64,000 bases of DNA from NCBI GenBank assembly GCA_022559985.1, contig JAFJTR010000043.1, positions 62,001-126,000 on the forward strand. The letters run 5' to 3'. Shown here piece by piece: positions 9,693-19,689 of this stretch (positions within the stretch are counted from its first letter, which is position 1; every line of letters begins with the position of its first letter). The stretch is from Parastagonospora avenae f. sp. tritici 18332-5. Taxonomy: Eukaryota > Ascomycota > Dothideomycetes > Pleosporales > Phaeosphaeriaceae. The notes beneath the pieces are model-generated. The model made no database searches, was not told the DNA's origin, and saw nothing but the letters and a program-made list of their open reading frames with translations. The position numbers and the translations under genes were made by a program.

Positions 9693-11422
9693 CTGGCAGC
9701 ACGCTCAGCGGAAAACGACAATTGCTCTGGAGCCTGACCTGGGCGTATGCCCCCATGCGGGATGCGACTTTGCGACGGCAGGCTCTTGGCCCAACGAGTA
9801 CGATAGTGCTCTCGCTGGCAGATCGATTCTGAGCCATTGTCTCAATCAGCATACATGAGCACGCACAACGCGATGTTCTTGACACGGGTATCCATCCCAT
9901 GGGATCGCTTCGCTCGATGTAGGGACATCAGTGTATCTGCGCTATGACAGCATAATTTTACTATTACTCAGGCTCGATCAACACTCATGCAAAGATGCTA
10001 TGTAACACTGATAGCAAGTGCGTTCGATACTCCTGTATATCTTCGACGCTACCATTTGTCATAACAGCAACGCAATATATACATAAATGTCTCCAGGGTG
10101 GCGTGATCGTGCATTGAGGGGAGTTTATTTCATCGACCACGTTTGAAATTCGAGGGTAGTAAGAGCCAGGAATCACACAGGGAATGGTAGGTGCGCGGTG
10201 GTGAAAGCCCCGAATCTACTGCGGCACCGACGTATTGGCTCGAGCGCACAAATGCTGGACGTGGCGAGAATGTAAGCCAGAGACGTTCAAAACGTACCTA
10301 AGCTTGGTGACTGTATACTCGAGCATTAAGTCGCATTTGATATGCTGTCCTTTGAATAATTGCAAGGGATGCTGTGCGTGTGATGCTCAGGTAGGTAACT
10401 CACTCTGCCGAGTCACGTGCGCAGAACGGGTCACATATCTTCTGTACCACGTCGTCAGACCTGAATGAAAAGCCGACAAATTGTGCCATTCGCATCTCTT
10501 TCCACACACGCACGCTCTCTTCCCCAATCCCACAACATTCGGGCCCGAGTTACCCGGAGATAGCAGCCTCATATCCGGAACACGAAGCACGCACGAATAA
10601 GAAAACCCGCAGAAATTGCCAGCACCATCCACGGACCCCGGATTACCGGCGAAGCAGCAAAAAAATGCAATCGATAGGTCCTTTTCCCGGCAATACCGCT
10701 GTGTCGGCGTGATGGGTTGTTTTGAGCGGGGGATGACTCGTGCGCAGGTACCTGCACAGACGCCACGCGGAGTTTCTGTTCGTCGCCGACCAAGCACAAC
10801 GGGCGTGGCGGCCCAGCCAACAAAGCGCCAATCTCGTAAACTAGTATTGATGTGACGTGTACGGTGATTGTTGGGGTTCTTGTGATGATTGGCGCCGCGC
10901 GGTATTTTGGGGCTTTGGTCTGGGCGAATAATTTCCCTGCGCTTGGGTCTGGAACGTGTTACCCCTGAGTAAATCCATGTCTCACGAGCACAGCGTTCGC
11001 TTGACATCCCCAGGTCGAGGAAACTGCTGCAGTGATGTACTGGCGGAACGCGATGTCTGGTGGAAATTAGCAGCATCACGAAAAGTCATAGGAAGCGATG
11101 TAAAAGTGGAAACCATGTCAATTATGTTATCGACTCTTCCTATAGAGCGAAGAACCTAGGAACAAGGAATCCACAGACCACACACAATCCTCCGTGGGGA
11201 CAGTAGCCCTTTCGACCAAGCGTATTATATAGTTGAATTTGTACAATCGAAATGCTGCTGCGACATATTGCGCAAGGACGGGTAAATGCCTTCGAACTCC
11301 GATCCCAATGCGGTCGTGAGAAGCGAAGTCATAAACCCATGAGAACCCGTTCCTCCACCGGACCGCCGTAAATCAGAAGGCATAGAGCGAGCTCTATGCC
11401 ATTAGATCACTTAGCCAGCTGC
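9693..11422. other. Long intergenic region, no supported gene
   Basis: About 1.7 kb. A 230-codon minus-strand ORF (10387-11079) is present, but its composition (scattered Arg/Pro/Cys, no hydrophobic-core pattern) looks like chance and no domain is seen. Nothing else is recognised. Confidence 0.5.
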
Positions 11423-11983
11423 TTACAAGAAAGCGGCGGCGGCGGCGACGATGGCCATGATTCCGGCACCGGTCTGAGCAGCAGCACCGGTGAACTGGGA
11501 AGGAGGAGCGCTCTTGGTGGCAGAGCCGGAGGGAGCGGCAGTGCCAGCGGGAGCTGGGTGGGTGGGGGCGGTGCCGTTGCTGGATGGGTAAGGGACAGCA
11601 GGGGGGGCAACAACGGAAGGCTTGACAGGGTATCCAGCGGGAGCAGAGTGCTCAGGGGCGGGAGCAGAGTGCTCAGGAGCGGGAGTGGGGTGGACAGGGA
11701 CGGAAGTCGTGTACTCGCAGTCCTCGTCGACAATGACGGTGGAGGAGGTTACGACGTAAGTCTTGGTTCCGACGGAGATGGTGGTTGGCTCAGGGCACTC
11801 GGTGGTAAGACCGGTGACGACCTTGGTGGTGTACTCGACGGGAGCAGAGCTGGCGGGGTAAGCGGCAGCAGAGCTGATCGCTGGGTATGCGACAGCTGAG
11901 GTGGTCTCGTTCTGAGCAGGGTAGCCGTATGCGTAAGCGTTGGCAGAGGCAACAAGGCCAGCGATGACAGCGAAGGAGTGCAT
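11423..11983 (-). CDS. GPI-anchored cell wall protein
   Basis: A single exon of 186 codons. Residues 1-17 form a signal peptide (MHSFAVIAGLVASANA). The mature part has a Thr/Val/Ser segment with two Cys (ECPEPTTISVGTKTYVVTSS, then DEDCEYTTSV) typical of small fungal wall proteins. Next comes an Ala/Pro/Ser/Thr-rich stalk with two tandem copies of PAPEHSA, a likely O-glycosylated spacer. The C-terminus (GAAAQTGAGIMAIVAAAAAFL) is a canonical GPI attachment signal, with small residues around Gly-Ala-Ala followed by a hydrophobic end. Strong C/G third-position bias, unlike the neighbourhood, points to high expression. The expected location is covalently in the cell wall or on the outer plasma membrane, with a structural or adhesive role by family analogy. 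Confidence 0.9.
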   Translation of the reverse strand: MHSFAVIAGLVASANAYAYGYPAQNETTSAVAYPAISSAAAYPASSAPVEYTTKVVTGLTTECPEPTTISVGTKTYVVTSSTVIVDEDCEYTTSVPVHPTPAPEHSAPAPEHSAPAGYPVKPSVVAPPAVPYPSSNGTAPTHPAPAGTAAPSGSATKSAPPSQFTGAAAQTGAGIMAIVAAAAAFL

Positions 11984-12116
11984 GTTGATTGTTGAGGGTT
12001 GATTATTAAATACGTTGGTATTAAGTATGGAGGTCGTGAAAACGAGTGAATGCGGTGAAACCGGTGTATTAGTGAGTGTGTGGTGAGGAAAGAGAAACTG
12101 GAGGATAGACAGAATG

Positions 12117-12126
12117 CTTTATATGA
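12117..12126 (-). promoter_or_regulatory. TATA-like box of the GPI wall-protein gene
   Basis: Minus-strand TCATATAAAG lies about 135 bp upstream of the start codon at 11983. The leader between carries CA-rich sequence next to the ATG (CAACAATCAAC), a good fungal start context. The combination fits a strongly expressed gene. Confidence 0.5.
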
Positions 12127-12129
12127 TAG

Positions 12130-13759
12130 CTACACGAGATGCCTTAGCGAAGACGATGCCAGTGGACAGGGGCACAGGCCATGGCAATGTCCGTTCGTCA
12201 GCCTGTCGAGTGCTTGACTGTCATGGCGCCCAGAGTTGATGCGCTTTGTGATGGTACGGTAAAGGGGGAGTGTCGATAGCGCCGTGGTGCACTGACGAGA
12301 CCCACTGCCTGGACTGTTTATTGATGGATGTCGAAGGTGCCTATCAGAAATAGGCATGGCGCTTGGAGACAAAACGAGCCAGGCAATTTCCCCTGCGTAG
12401 GGGTCCTTGCAGCCTCAACAGTTCGTTTACCAGACTAACCATATGTTGATCGAGCCACCGCTGGCGAAGTCCTGTGCATGACTTGTTCAAGCACGCGGCG
12501 TGCACAACACGCGTTCGAGAGACTGCATCGTTGCCGACAGGATGGCGAGGCGTCGCCGTACAACCTTAATAGCCGCGCAACGTCATTGAAGACCGTCTTT
12601 TCACATGTCGTTCAGGGCGCTTTCGCAGTTGACAGCTTTGCTGAACTTGGCGGATGTTGGACTCTCTGGAAGAATACCAAGTTGGGATGAGTATGCTGGG
12701 GTCACCCCTCACGTTGATTGCACGAGCCATACTTTGTGATTACCAGCTCCGGACTGCCTGACGTTTGACACTGTCACCCCGCAACGAGAGTCAAGAGCAA
12801 AAATAGCCGTCCGTGCAACTGCCCCTAATAGCAGCAGAGATCGAGAGAGTTATCGCCCTCCAAGGTCGGCCAACAGTGAACTTTGGTGTGGGGACTGGAG
12901 TGCGGGTTCCTGCATTGACGCAGCATCTAGGCCTGCGACTAGCAAACTAGCGAGCGGCGAAATGCCAGCAGCGCATCGATCCTCGGTGTAGCTTTGATGA
13001 CATTATCGTGTTTACACACCGCTGTGCAAAGCCGGCTGAGCGGCTGGACGAGCCAAAAGCTGAGATGAGACAAGATAGGGCGGCTCCGCTTGCTGCCAGC
13101 TGAGTTTTCGTACTGGTCAGAAGCACCGTTGATTGGCCGACTCCTGTCGAGTGCCGCGTACCAATTGCTGACGGCGATGCGATAGGAGTTGGGCAATCTC
13201 GCGTCGAGTGCCGCCTTTCAGGAGCACCTCAACCTAGTGAGCGCCACAACAGTAGCTAAGGACTTGCGCTGTTCCGCTTGTTTCTGCCATAGGAGCTATT
13301 GCGGAAGAATAGGTACAGTAGCTCGTCGTGTTTGCGAGATTTCTGCCGTGATTGAATTTGGCTATTGCCTCAACTGGAACGTAGTCCGAGCCGCCGCGGC
13401 ATGTCGAACGTGTCGCATGAAGTTACGGTTGTTTCGTGAGGTTGTAACGTGCCTTAAAGATTTTCGAAGTCACGGCGCGCCGGCGGCCCGAAGTTTGGCC
13501 GCGCACACAGGAGGTGCCCATGGCCTTGCAAACTCTTTTCGCACGACAACATCACATCCTGAACCCTTCCAAATTGCACAACTTTGTTAAGGGTGAAACA
13601 CGCACAAGTCTTGTCGACAAATCCTCTATTGATCTTCCTCAGATTGTTGGCGAAGGGTACACACTTGTGGTTCCAAGGTTCTTAGAGACAGCCTAGAGAC
13701 AGCCAAGTCAGGTGACTGCGTGCCGAAGCTCGTTGTCCGCCCGAGCTTTGCAGCGCAGC
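12130..13759. other. Intergenic region, no supported gene
   Basis: Short ORFs only. A 60-codon plus-strand ORF at 13514-13696 has protein-like composition at its end (SSIDLPQIVGEGYTLVVPRF) and could be an upstream exon of the SET gene or a remnant, but no splice model joins them convincingly. Confidence 0.4.
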
Positions 13760-14374
13760 ATGCCTGCAACGAAAACATCTGCGCAATTGCCAAAAGGGTG
13801 GCCCTCCGGCACCGTGTATCTTCACTCACCAGCTCTTTCAAAGAAATTGGGCGTGGACAACATCAACAGAATGATTCTCAAGAAGTCCGACCTACCAACT
13901 GACACCCAGGTCCTAAAGACTAGCGGGCCTTACAGTAACGTGAGAATCACGCCGGTAACAGATGATTCGCATCCCGCTCATGGTCAGCATGCTCTGTACA
14001 CAACGCAACACTTGCCGCCAGACACGTTCATCCTACCATATCTAGGGTATGTGCATGATCAGACTGACCTGGACGAAGCATCCGACTATGACCTCTCTCT
14101 CGATCGCGAGTTTGGCATAGGCGTAGATGGTTCAAGAATGGGCAACGAAGCAAGATTCATCAACGACTACCGCGGCGTCTCTACAGCACCGAATGCCGAG
14201 TTTCGTGACATTTATGTCGAGGTCCCAGCAGGGAAGGTGGAGAAACGAGTCGGAGTCTTCGTGCTGAGCGCAGGTAAGAGCGGCAAAAGAGCCAAGGGCA
14301 TCGGACGTGGTCAGGAGATCTTGGTATCCTACGGCAAGGGATTCTGGACAGAACGTCAGTCTGCGCAGGAATAA
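13760..14374 (+). CDS. SET-domain protein (putative lysine methyltransferase)
   Basis: I take the first true ATG, 13760 (MPATKTSAQLPKGWPSG), giving about 204 codons. SET features appear in order: GQHALYTTQHLPPDTFILPY (the G-x-G-like start and strand leading to an LGYVH turn), then RMGNEARFINDYRGV, which corresponds to the GNxARFxNHSC/NH motif that binds SAM and forms the pseudoknot, then PNAEF, and the C-terminal GQEILVSYGKGFW matching the xEL-x-x-DYG/W motif. The His-Ser of the canonical NHS is Asp-Tyr here, as in several small fungal SET proteins. The substrate is unknown. A stand-alone small SET protein of this kind may modify non-histone targets. Confidence 0.8.
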   Translation: MPATKTSAQLPKGWPSGTVYLHSPALSKKLGVDNINRMILKKSDLPTDTQVLKTSGPYSNVRITPVTDDSHPAHGQHALYTTQHLPPDTFILPYLGYVHDQTDLDEASDYDLSLDREFGIGVDGSRMGNEARFINDYRGVSTAPNAEFRDIYVEVPAGKVEKRVGVFVLSAGKSGKRAKGIGRGQEILVSYGKGFWTERQSAQE

Positions 14375-14902
14375 TTGCCACTAGTCGTCGCGCCTCAATA
14401 AACCGCTCTATCACAACGCCACTCTCCGCCGACGGCCTTGCCTATGAGTGGAGGGCTACGTCTTCTGAAAGGCAAACCGAGCCATACCGAGCCATGCTGC
14501 AGTGTCATCGTCACACAGGAAGTATGTCCAGGGGATGCGACCAACGGCTGTGAAAGTTCGCAAAGGAAAAAGCACAAGTTCACCTTCAATCGTGTGCACT
14601 TCATGCATGCGCTGCTGTCGTTGCTCTGGCGGAGTCGAAATATGCAGCAATAGCGGTTTCACGACCGCCGACTTGCAAGAGTTGGAGCCAGCATTTGTCG
14701 TCTCTGGCATAATCATCGAGCTTTTTTTGAGCGCCGATGATACCGCCATTGGGGTGGTGCGGCATGAGCGGATGCGGATGCGGACCAGCATCGACAGCTT
14801 GGTCTATTCTCGTGTCCCTCGGTGGAAGGAACGCGACCAGGTGGTTCACATTTCTCATCGGATCGGTGGTGCTGGTTGTTGACTTGTAACAAGATCACTC
14901 TA

Positions 14903-15312
14903 TTATGTCTTTGTTAAAGCGCTGGCGCCCAAGGAAATGAGGTGAGACCATGGCATATGATCCTTTTTGTGAAGTTCATTAGACAACGTGCAATCTCTTG
15001 TGATTGAGGGACGCTGGGTAGGATCGAATGATGTGCAAGACTCTGCAGATGCCCGAGAAGGCTGCAGCTGAATGAGACCACACATGCCCGCCAACGTGCG
15101 ATTCTCTGTGGCATTTTTACGTCCCATATCCGTGATTTCAGGTTTGATTCGAGTTGACGGAGCAAGGAGAAGATCTTGACCACGATTGAACTGCGGAAGT
15201 CAACGTCTTCATACAGCCGCTCCAGCGTCTTTGCGGTGGCACGGTAAAGCAGTGCGTGACTGACTATCTTGGCACTCACTCGTGTCACAGAGTGGAACAA
15301 GTAGCCGCTCAA
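14903..15312 (-). pseudogene. Hypothetical gene fragment, possibly F-box-like
   Basis: Two overlapping minus-strand frames read as successive parts of one protein. The first (15312 downward) has SAKIVSHALLYRATAKTLER and DVDFRSSIVVKIFSLLRQLE, resembling the region after the F-box in fungal F-box/LRR-type proteins. The second (from ~15127) continues with NRTLAGMCGLIQLQPSRAS to a stop at 14903. The first frame has no ATG. Either a short intron or an indel joins them, or the gene is dead. The family call is only an impression. Confidence 0.25.
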
Positions 15313-15694
15313 ACTATAGCCTGAGGCTGTACACAGTGCCTTACCGTCGCAATCGGACTCTAACGATACTGTGTATAACTTCAGGCTATCAGATGCCCCT
15401 GCTTCGTTTCCCGGGATAGTTCATAGCCCACAGTGTGCGACACGACGGCTCTCGGGCGCGAATGTCTAAAGGGAAGCAAGACAATCCAACACAGAAAATA
15501 TGAACACACAGACGCATGATCCTCAGATTCCCGATTACCGTAACAGATCATTCGGTGCCCACTCGCAATGAGCTATTGCCCAACCAGCAGCCTGGAGCTA
15601 TACACAGCGCTATTGAGATTTGAGGTTGAGAGAAAGGACAGATGAGTAGTTTCAGGCTATTGTTTAATTCTTGTCGTAGTCGATGACCTGCAGC

Positions 15695-16217
15695 TCACTG
15701 ACGGTTCATGCTGCCGAGCCATTCGTTTTCAGAGATATATCCCATGCCAAGCAAGATGTCTTTGCGGTCTGAGACCGATGCATGATGTTCCTCCCGGCAA
15801 TGAGAGCAGTAAAAACACAAATCCACTTTGCCTACCACAGGTACACTGGCAGTCGTCTGCGCACCTTGTACACGACCTTCCCATATCCTCGGAAATCCGT
15901 ACGACTGCATTACTGCACAGTGCACGCGATGGCCGCACGTTCGTAGACCGGATGCCAGGATCCCATTTCCATGGGACGAGACTCGGGAGAAAGTCCCGTA
16001 GTTGTGACCAGGTTCCATGTGCCACCTCTTGTCGGAATTTGCTGTTATGAAAGCATGCTAAGGCGCATGCAAAAGGAATCGGGTTGCTCAGCCGGTACTT
16101 CGTCGGCAGGGCGCCTGTGCCAAAGTTGCCCTGGCGGATGGAATTTTGGTCGATTGTTTCGATCTCCCGTAGTTGCTGACTGCTGTGCGCCAAAAGGCGG
16201 GCCTTTATCTTAGGCAC
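15695..16217 (-). pseudogene. Unnamed PWxW/CxxCxxxH family, copy 3 (frameshifted)
   Basis: The upstream frame contains the family core start (SQLRDFLPSLVPWKWDPGIR, then STNVRP). The downstream frame, one base off, continues with CAVMQSYGF, KVDLCFYCSHCREEHHA (CxxCxxxH) and DILLGMGYISENEWLG to a stop at 15695. The junction near 15930 offers no GT-AG intron of adequate length (only ~26 bp), so a single-base indel is the simplest reading. The upstream frame also lacks an ATG. It lies in tandem with copy 2 on the same strand. Confidence 0.65.
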
Positions 16218-16334
16218 AGAAGCTTTGGGTGCGAGGAATTACTATCGGCCGTCGATCGGGAACATCGTCGATGGTAAGGTGCACCATTTTTTGATATTCT
16301 CCGTTAACACAAATCTTCGCGAGGTAGCGATCAT

Positions 16335-17141
16335 CTAACACATCATTAGACAAACTGGAAACGAGCGTATGCAAAACGTACTGTTCGTGAAATACCCGAC
16401 CCAATCCTTTTTCGATAGTTGGCCACTGCCTAGAAGGCTCGGTACTCCTCGTGTTGCGTTGTATAACATATGTGTCCTCAAACATAGACCGCATTCCCAG
16501 TAGATATTGACGGTGCTCCGAAGCACAAGACTAGACAGATTTTCTTCGTTTGCTCGCCCAGTGTTGCTCTGCATATAGCTGCACCCACCAAACAAGGTCC
16601 CTTCTGAGCTAGGCATGTTCGTGGACCAAACGCCGTCATTCCATTGCCAAGGGATCAGATCAGGCTTCGTCTGACGCAGGAAGATGTACGTTTCCTTCGC
16701 TGTCCATCTGCGGAATTCGGGGTCGTCGTACGCTGCATCCAAGCAGCGGAGTTCATCAAATTGTGCCCGCGGATCATTCTTCGTCGAGGTCTTTGCCCTC
16801 GACTTTGTTTTCTTCGCATGCTCTTCCGTTGTCTCCTCAAAATCGGAGTCGCTATGAGCGGTTTGATGCTCGCTGACCAGTGTACGGCTGGGCTTTTGAT
16901 GGAGGTGCACCCGTCGAGGGAATTGAGATGAAGAGCAAAATTGCATTGTTGAGTGGTGTCGCGCCCACGATAGATGTACACGCCTTCTTGCATCGAAGAT
17001 TGAGCACCCAAACTGCTCACCCGGCTCAAGAGAATTCACCAGCAAACTCGGACCAGCACTTACCGCTGGGGCAAGGGATGTACTGTCCCAGAACAAGAAG
17101 CGCATTTCATGCAAAACTGGAAGAGAATCCGTGAATTTCAT
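16335..17141 (-). CDS. Unnamed PWxW/CxxCxxxH family protein, copy 2
   Basis: Starts at ATG 17141; 268 codons in this frame. The N-terminal half is low complexity with an acidic run (SDSDFEETTEEHAKK) followed by a basic run (KTKSRAKTSTK). The core aligns with copy 1: FLRQTKPDLIPWQWNDGVWS, EGTLFGGCSYMQS, NIYWECGLCLRTHM (CxxCxxxH) and SLLGSGQLSKKDWVGYF. The frame closes soon after at a TAG (16335). A second frame (QYVLHTLVSSLSNDV through to a stop at 16210) is protein-like, so an intron or indel near 16390 may extend the true C-terminus. Cys-rich tail residues of copy 1 are not found. Function unknown. It is nearly head-to-head with the Myb-like gene at 17174. Confidence 0.55.
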   Translation of the reverse strand: MKFTDSLPVLHEMRFLFWDSTSLAPAVSAGPSLLVNSLEPGEQFGCSIFDARRRVHLSWARHHSTMQFCSSSQFPRRVHLHQKPSRTLVSEHQTAHSDSDFEETTEEHAKKTKSRAKTSTKNDPRAQFDELRCLDAAYDDPEFRRWTAKETYIFLRQTKPDLIPWQWNDGVWSTNMPSSEGTLFGGCSYMQSNTGRANEENLSSLVLRSTVNIYWECGLCLRTHMLYNATRGVPSLLGSGQLSKKDWVGYFTNSTFCIRSFPVCLMMC

Positions 17142-17173
17142 CGCACCGGAGAGTCGAGCACAGTCAGTCAGTC

Positions 17174-17527
17174 ATGAGGACATCAGCACATACGACACCT
17201 CGGATTCAAGTGCGGACCTTCCCCCAAGCGACAGGAGGATTCAGCAAGCAGTCGACGCCGATGTGGATCAGTCTAAGCATCGCTTCAAACATCGACACTC
17301 AAGAGCAAGTCAGCGAAGATGCCACGGACGATGGACCTCTTAGCAGTGAAGAGAGAACGTTGCTTCTTAAGGAGCAAGGGTTGACATGGGAGAATATTGC
17401 AAACCGCTTAGAGTCTGACTCCGGTGTCACCTATTCAATGTGGCAATTGATGTTGCGCTACAATAAGCGGAGGGCGAAGCTGCAGCCCGAAGCAGAAGGG
17501 GGAGGCGGTGTTGTTGACACCTATTGA
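17174..17527 (+). CDS. Small Myb/SANT-like protein
   Basis: 117 codons from ATG 17174. Residues ~55-100 form a Myb/SANT-like helix-turn-helix: LSSEERTLLLKEQGLTWENI, then ANRLESDSGVTYSMW and LMLRYNKRRAKL, the pattern of fungal Myb-like DNA-binding domains (acidic first helix, Trp in the LTWENIA turn, basic third helix). The N-terminal part reads better in another frame (DISTYDTSDSSADLPPSDRR), so an indel or small intron near 17290 may have altered it. It is transcribed divergently from the copy 2 family gene (starts about 30 bp apart), a layout compatible with a shared promoter. Likely a DNA-binding regulator; target unknown. Confidence 0.5.
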   Translation: MRTSAHTTPRIQVRTFPQATGGFSKQSTPMWISLSIASNIDTQEQVSEDATDDGPLSSEERTLLLKEQGLTWENIANRLESDSGVTYSMWQLMLRYNKRRAKLQPEAEGGGGVVDTY

Positions 17528-17529
17528 AC

Positions 17530-19115
17530 ATGTCTGACACATTGCAGCGCACACCAACTCGGGCTAGCAAGCACGTCTACAAATTACTGTTACACGTACC
17601 AGCCGTAATGGGAGTTTGGCAGTGCTGCGTATATCTCCAGGCTACCATATGGGCAATGCAATATGCTCTTGACAGTTGATTGGCGCACGTCGTGCTGGAA
17701 CATTTCGATTTGTACTGCAAAGGCTCACCACGCGTATGACTCATCGCCTGATCATTGCCCCGAAGACAGCATGGAAGAATGATGTTACTCGAATCCTTCA
17801 CTGGCTTATCAGACACCGTTCCAAGTCTGCCATGGAAGGCGCCCGTGTTCTAGAAGGCTCGTCCTGGTCATTGCGATACGTGGGCATCAAGGGTCCTGAT
17901 TGCAGTAACCCATCATTGCCCTTTTTGGCGTACATTCTGCAACCCGCGTCACAACACAGCGAGCGCCTCAACACACGTGAGACTTAGCCACGTAATGTGG
18001 CGCCCGCTAGCCAGCAATGCTCTATGGCGTGTGGCTGTAATCCGCTGATTGGCCATCTTCGCAACACAAAAGCAGGGCCAGGTTTATCGCAAGCCCAAAT
18101 TCCACCAGCAGATTAGGCCAGATTGCGCCAGGCGTGAGCATTCCAAAGGTGGACTTCCAAGTTCAGGGTCAGCTTGGGGCCGAAGTGACGTCGGCGGTTC
18201 GGAGTCTGCGCCCTGTGGCACAGAAAACCCAAACGGAGCAGAAGCAACAACAATGTTTCAGTCCAGCGTCATGTTTCGCTCACGCATGGTAATGTCGCAT
18301 GGAGATGGGAATGTTGGATGTTGGCCATGGAAGAAATTTTCGCACGCGGCATCCAACTCGGAAGCGTGGGGCTCTCTGTGTGTGCTCTGCGGATCACTGC
18401 AGACATGCAGGTACAGCACATCGTTGCAACATTTCGCGGCTTTACGGCATGCTGTTTCATGGCGCAAAGCTGGATTTAGATCGCGATGCTGGATTCTAAT
18501 GCCTGTTTGTGCTGGCTTACAATGACGTTGTACTTGGCGAAATTGGGGCCCTCACTTTGGAACGATTGATCGACGGAGGCGGACCTCACGACCAATTAAA
18601 GATCACAAACCTACGAGCCCCTGGACTTGGAACAAGGTCGTAATCAAAGCCCTCACACGTTCCCAGACGAAGCCCAAGCACAAGGGCCGTGTCGGCTTGA
18701 GCCGCGTTGCTCCCCGTCGCAGCTTTACAACACTTCACGTCATGGTACAATCAGCCAGGGGGCATGGAGATCATTTGTGGGGGATTTAAGTCCCTAACAT
18801 CTCCAGCCGGCGCAAACCAAATACATCAAACCACCATTAAATCGACATATTCCGCTTGCATGCTTTGCAGAAATTCCGAACGCGTGATATCAGCCAACCC
18901 ACCAAGAAGCCTTCCTGCATACTCCGCACCCATCGCACTCTAGAGCTATCTCGCAGCCTTGGGTAGCTAACGGTTTCGGGACACCCACTATTCATCATAT
19001 CGTCCCACATCGCTCCACCTCGATCCACGCATCAAGCTATCAACATAAGAAGGTCTTTTGGACTTTGAATTTGCTTACCACCTTCGCCAATACATCACAC
19101 ATTCTAAATATCACC
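17530..19115. other. Intergenic region, no supported gene
   Basis: Several overlapping ORFs of 60-158 codons occur on both strands, none with family features or a hydrophobic-core pattern. The last ~150 bp before 19116 are CA/CT-rich and probably hold the leader of the next gene. Confidence 0.5.
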
Positions 19116-19684
19116 ATGTCACCACTCTCAAGACCAACACTGTGCAGAGTAAGTACATCTCTATCATCTTATGCTTTACAAACATAGCTAACAAATCTCA
19201 GAACGAGTCGATGCAGAAATATCTGCTGCTCACGGCCCAGAAGGAAGCACTGCAACGCCGCATTGCTCTCCAACTTCCCTTCGGCGCGCCGAGGGAACAC
19301 TCATCTCCCGAGTTCCAGTCACTTTCATCTTCGCCTGAGTGGTCACCCAAATACACCACGCCTTACCCTGCCGCTACCGAGCCTCTGCCCACTGCTGCCG
19401 TACGGTCCTCGCGGTCGAGCATGGACGACATGCATACGGACGAGTCACACAAGCTTGCCGAGATCAACCAGCAAATCATTGCAACGTTGACCGAGCTCCT
19501 CAACACTGAGTCGATACGCTCGGACGAGAAGAGTCGTGCTTGGATCCAAGAGAAGCTCATGGAGGCTGAACACCAGATTCGACGACAACGACGTCGCCAT
19601 TCGTCAAACTCGGAGCGCGACTTTGCTTCTGCCATCGCTCACCACATCGAGCTGGATCTCAACGCCTCCAAGACCTGGGCTTAG
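19116..19684 (+). CDS. Conserved hypothetical protein (one intron)
   Basis: Exon 1 is 19116-19148 (ATG, 11 codons). The intron is 19149-19201 (53 bp, GTAAGT donor, GCTAAC branch site, CAG acceptor). Exon 2 is 19202-19684. The spliced frame is about 171 aa: QKYLLLTAQKEALQRRIALQ (helical), a Ser/Pro-rich linker, then HKLAEINQQIIATLTELLNT and AWIQEKLMEAEHQIRRQRRR, a helical pair ending in a basic run. I recognise this as a widespread Pezizomycotina protein of unknown function with a conserved C-terminal helical region. No signal peptide or membrane segment is seen. The splice sites and restored frame make this model firm. Confidence 0.8.
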
Positions 19685-19689
19685 ACATG

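Noticed and set aside
10387..11079. 230-codon minus-strand ORF
   Set aside because: Starts and runs through sequence with no domain, poor hydrophobic patterning and many Arg/Cys/Pro; looks like a chance ORF in GC-rich spacer.
11396..11899. Gly/Ser/Arg-rich 167-codon ORF on the plus strand
   Set aside because: Exact antisense of the Ala/Pro/Thr-rich stalk of the GPI-anchored protein; composition is explained by that.
14438..14882. Overlapping ORFs on both strands after the SET gene
   Set aside because: Neither strand has a recognisable domain; the minus strand has a protein-like patch (ELVLFPLRTFTAVGRIPWTY) but no start or consistent frame.
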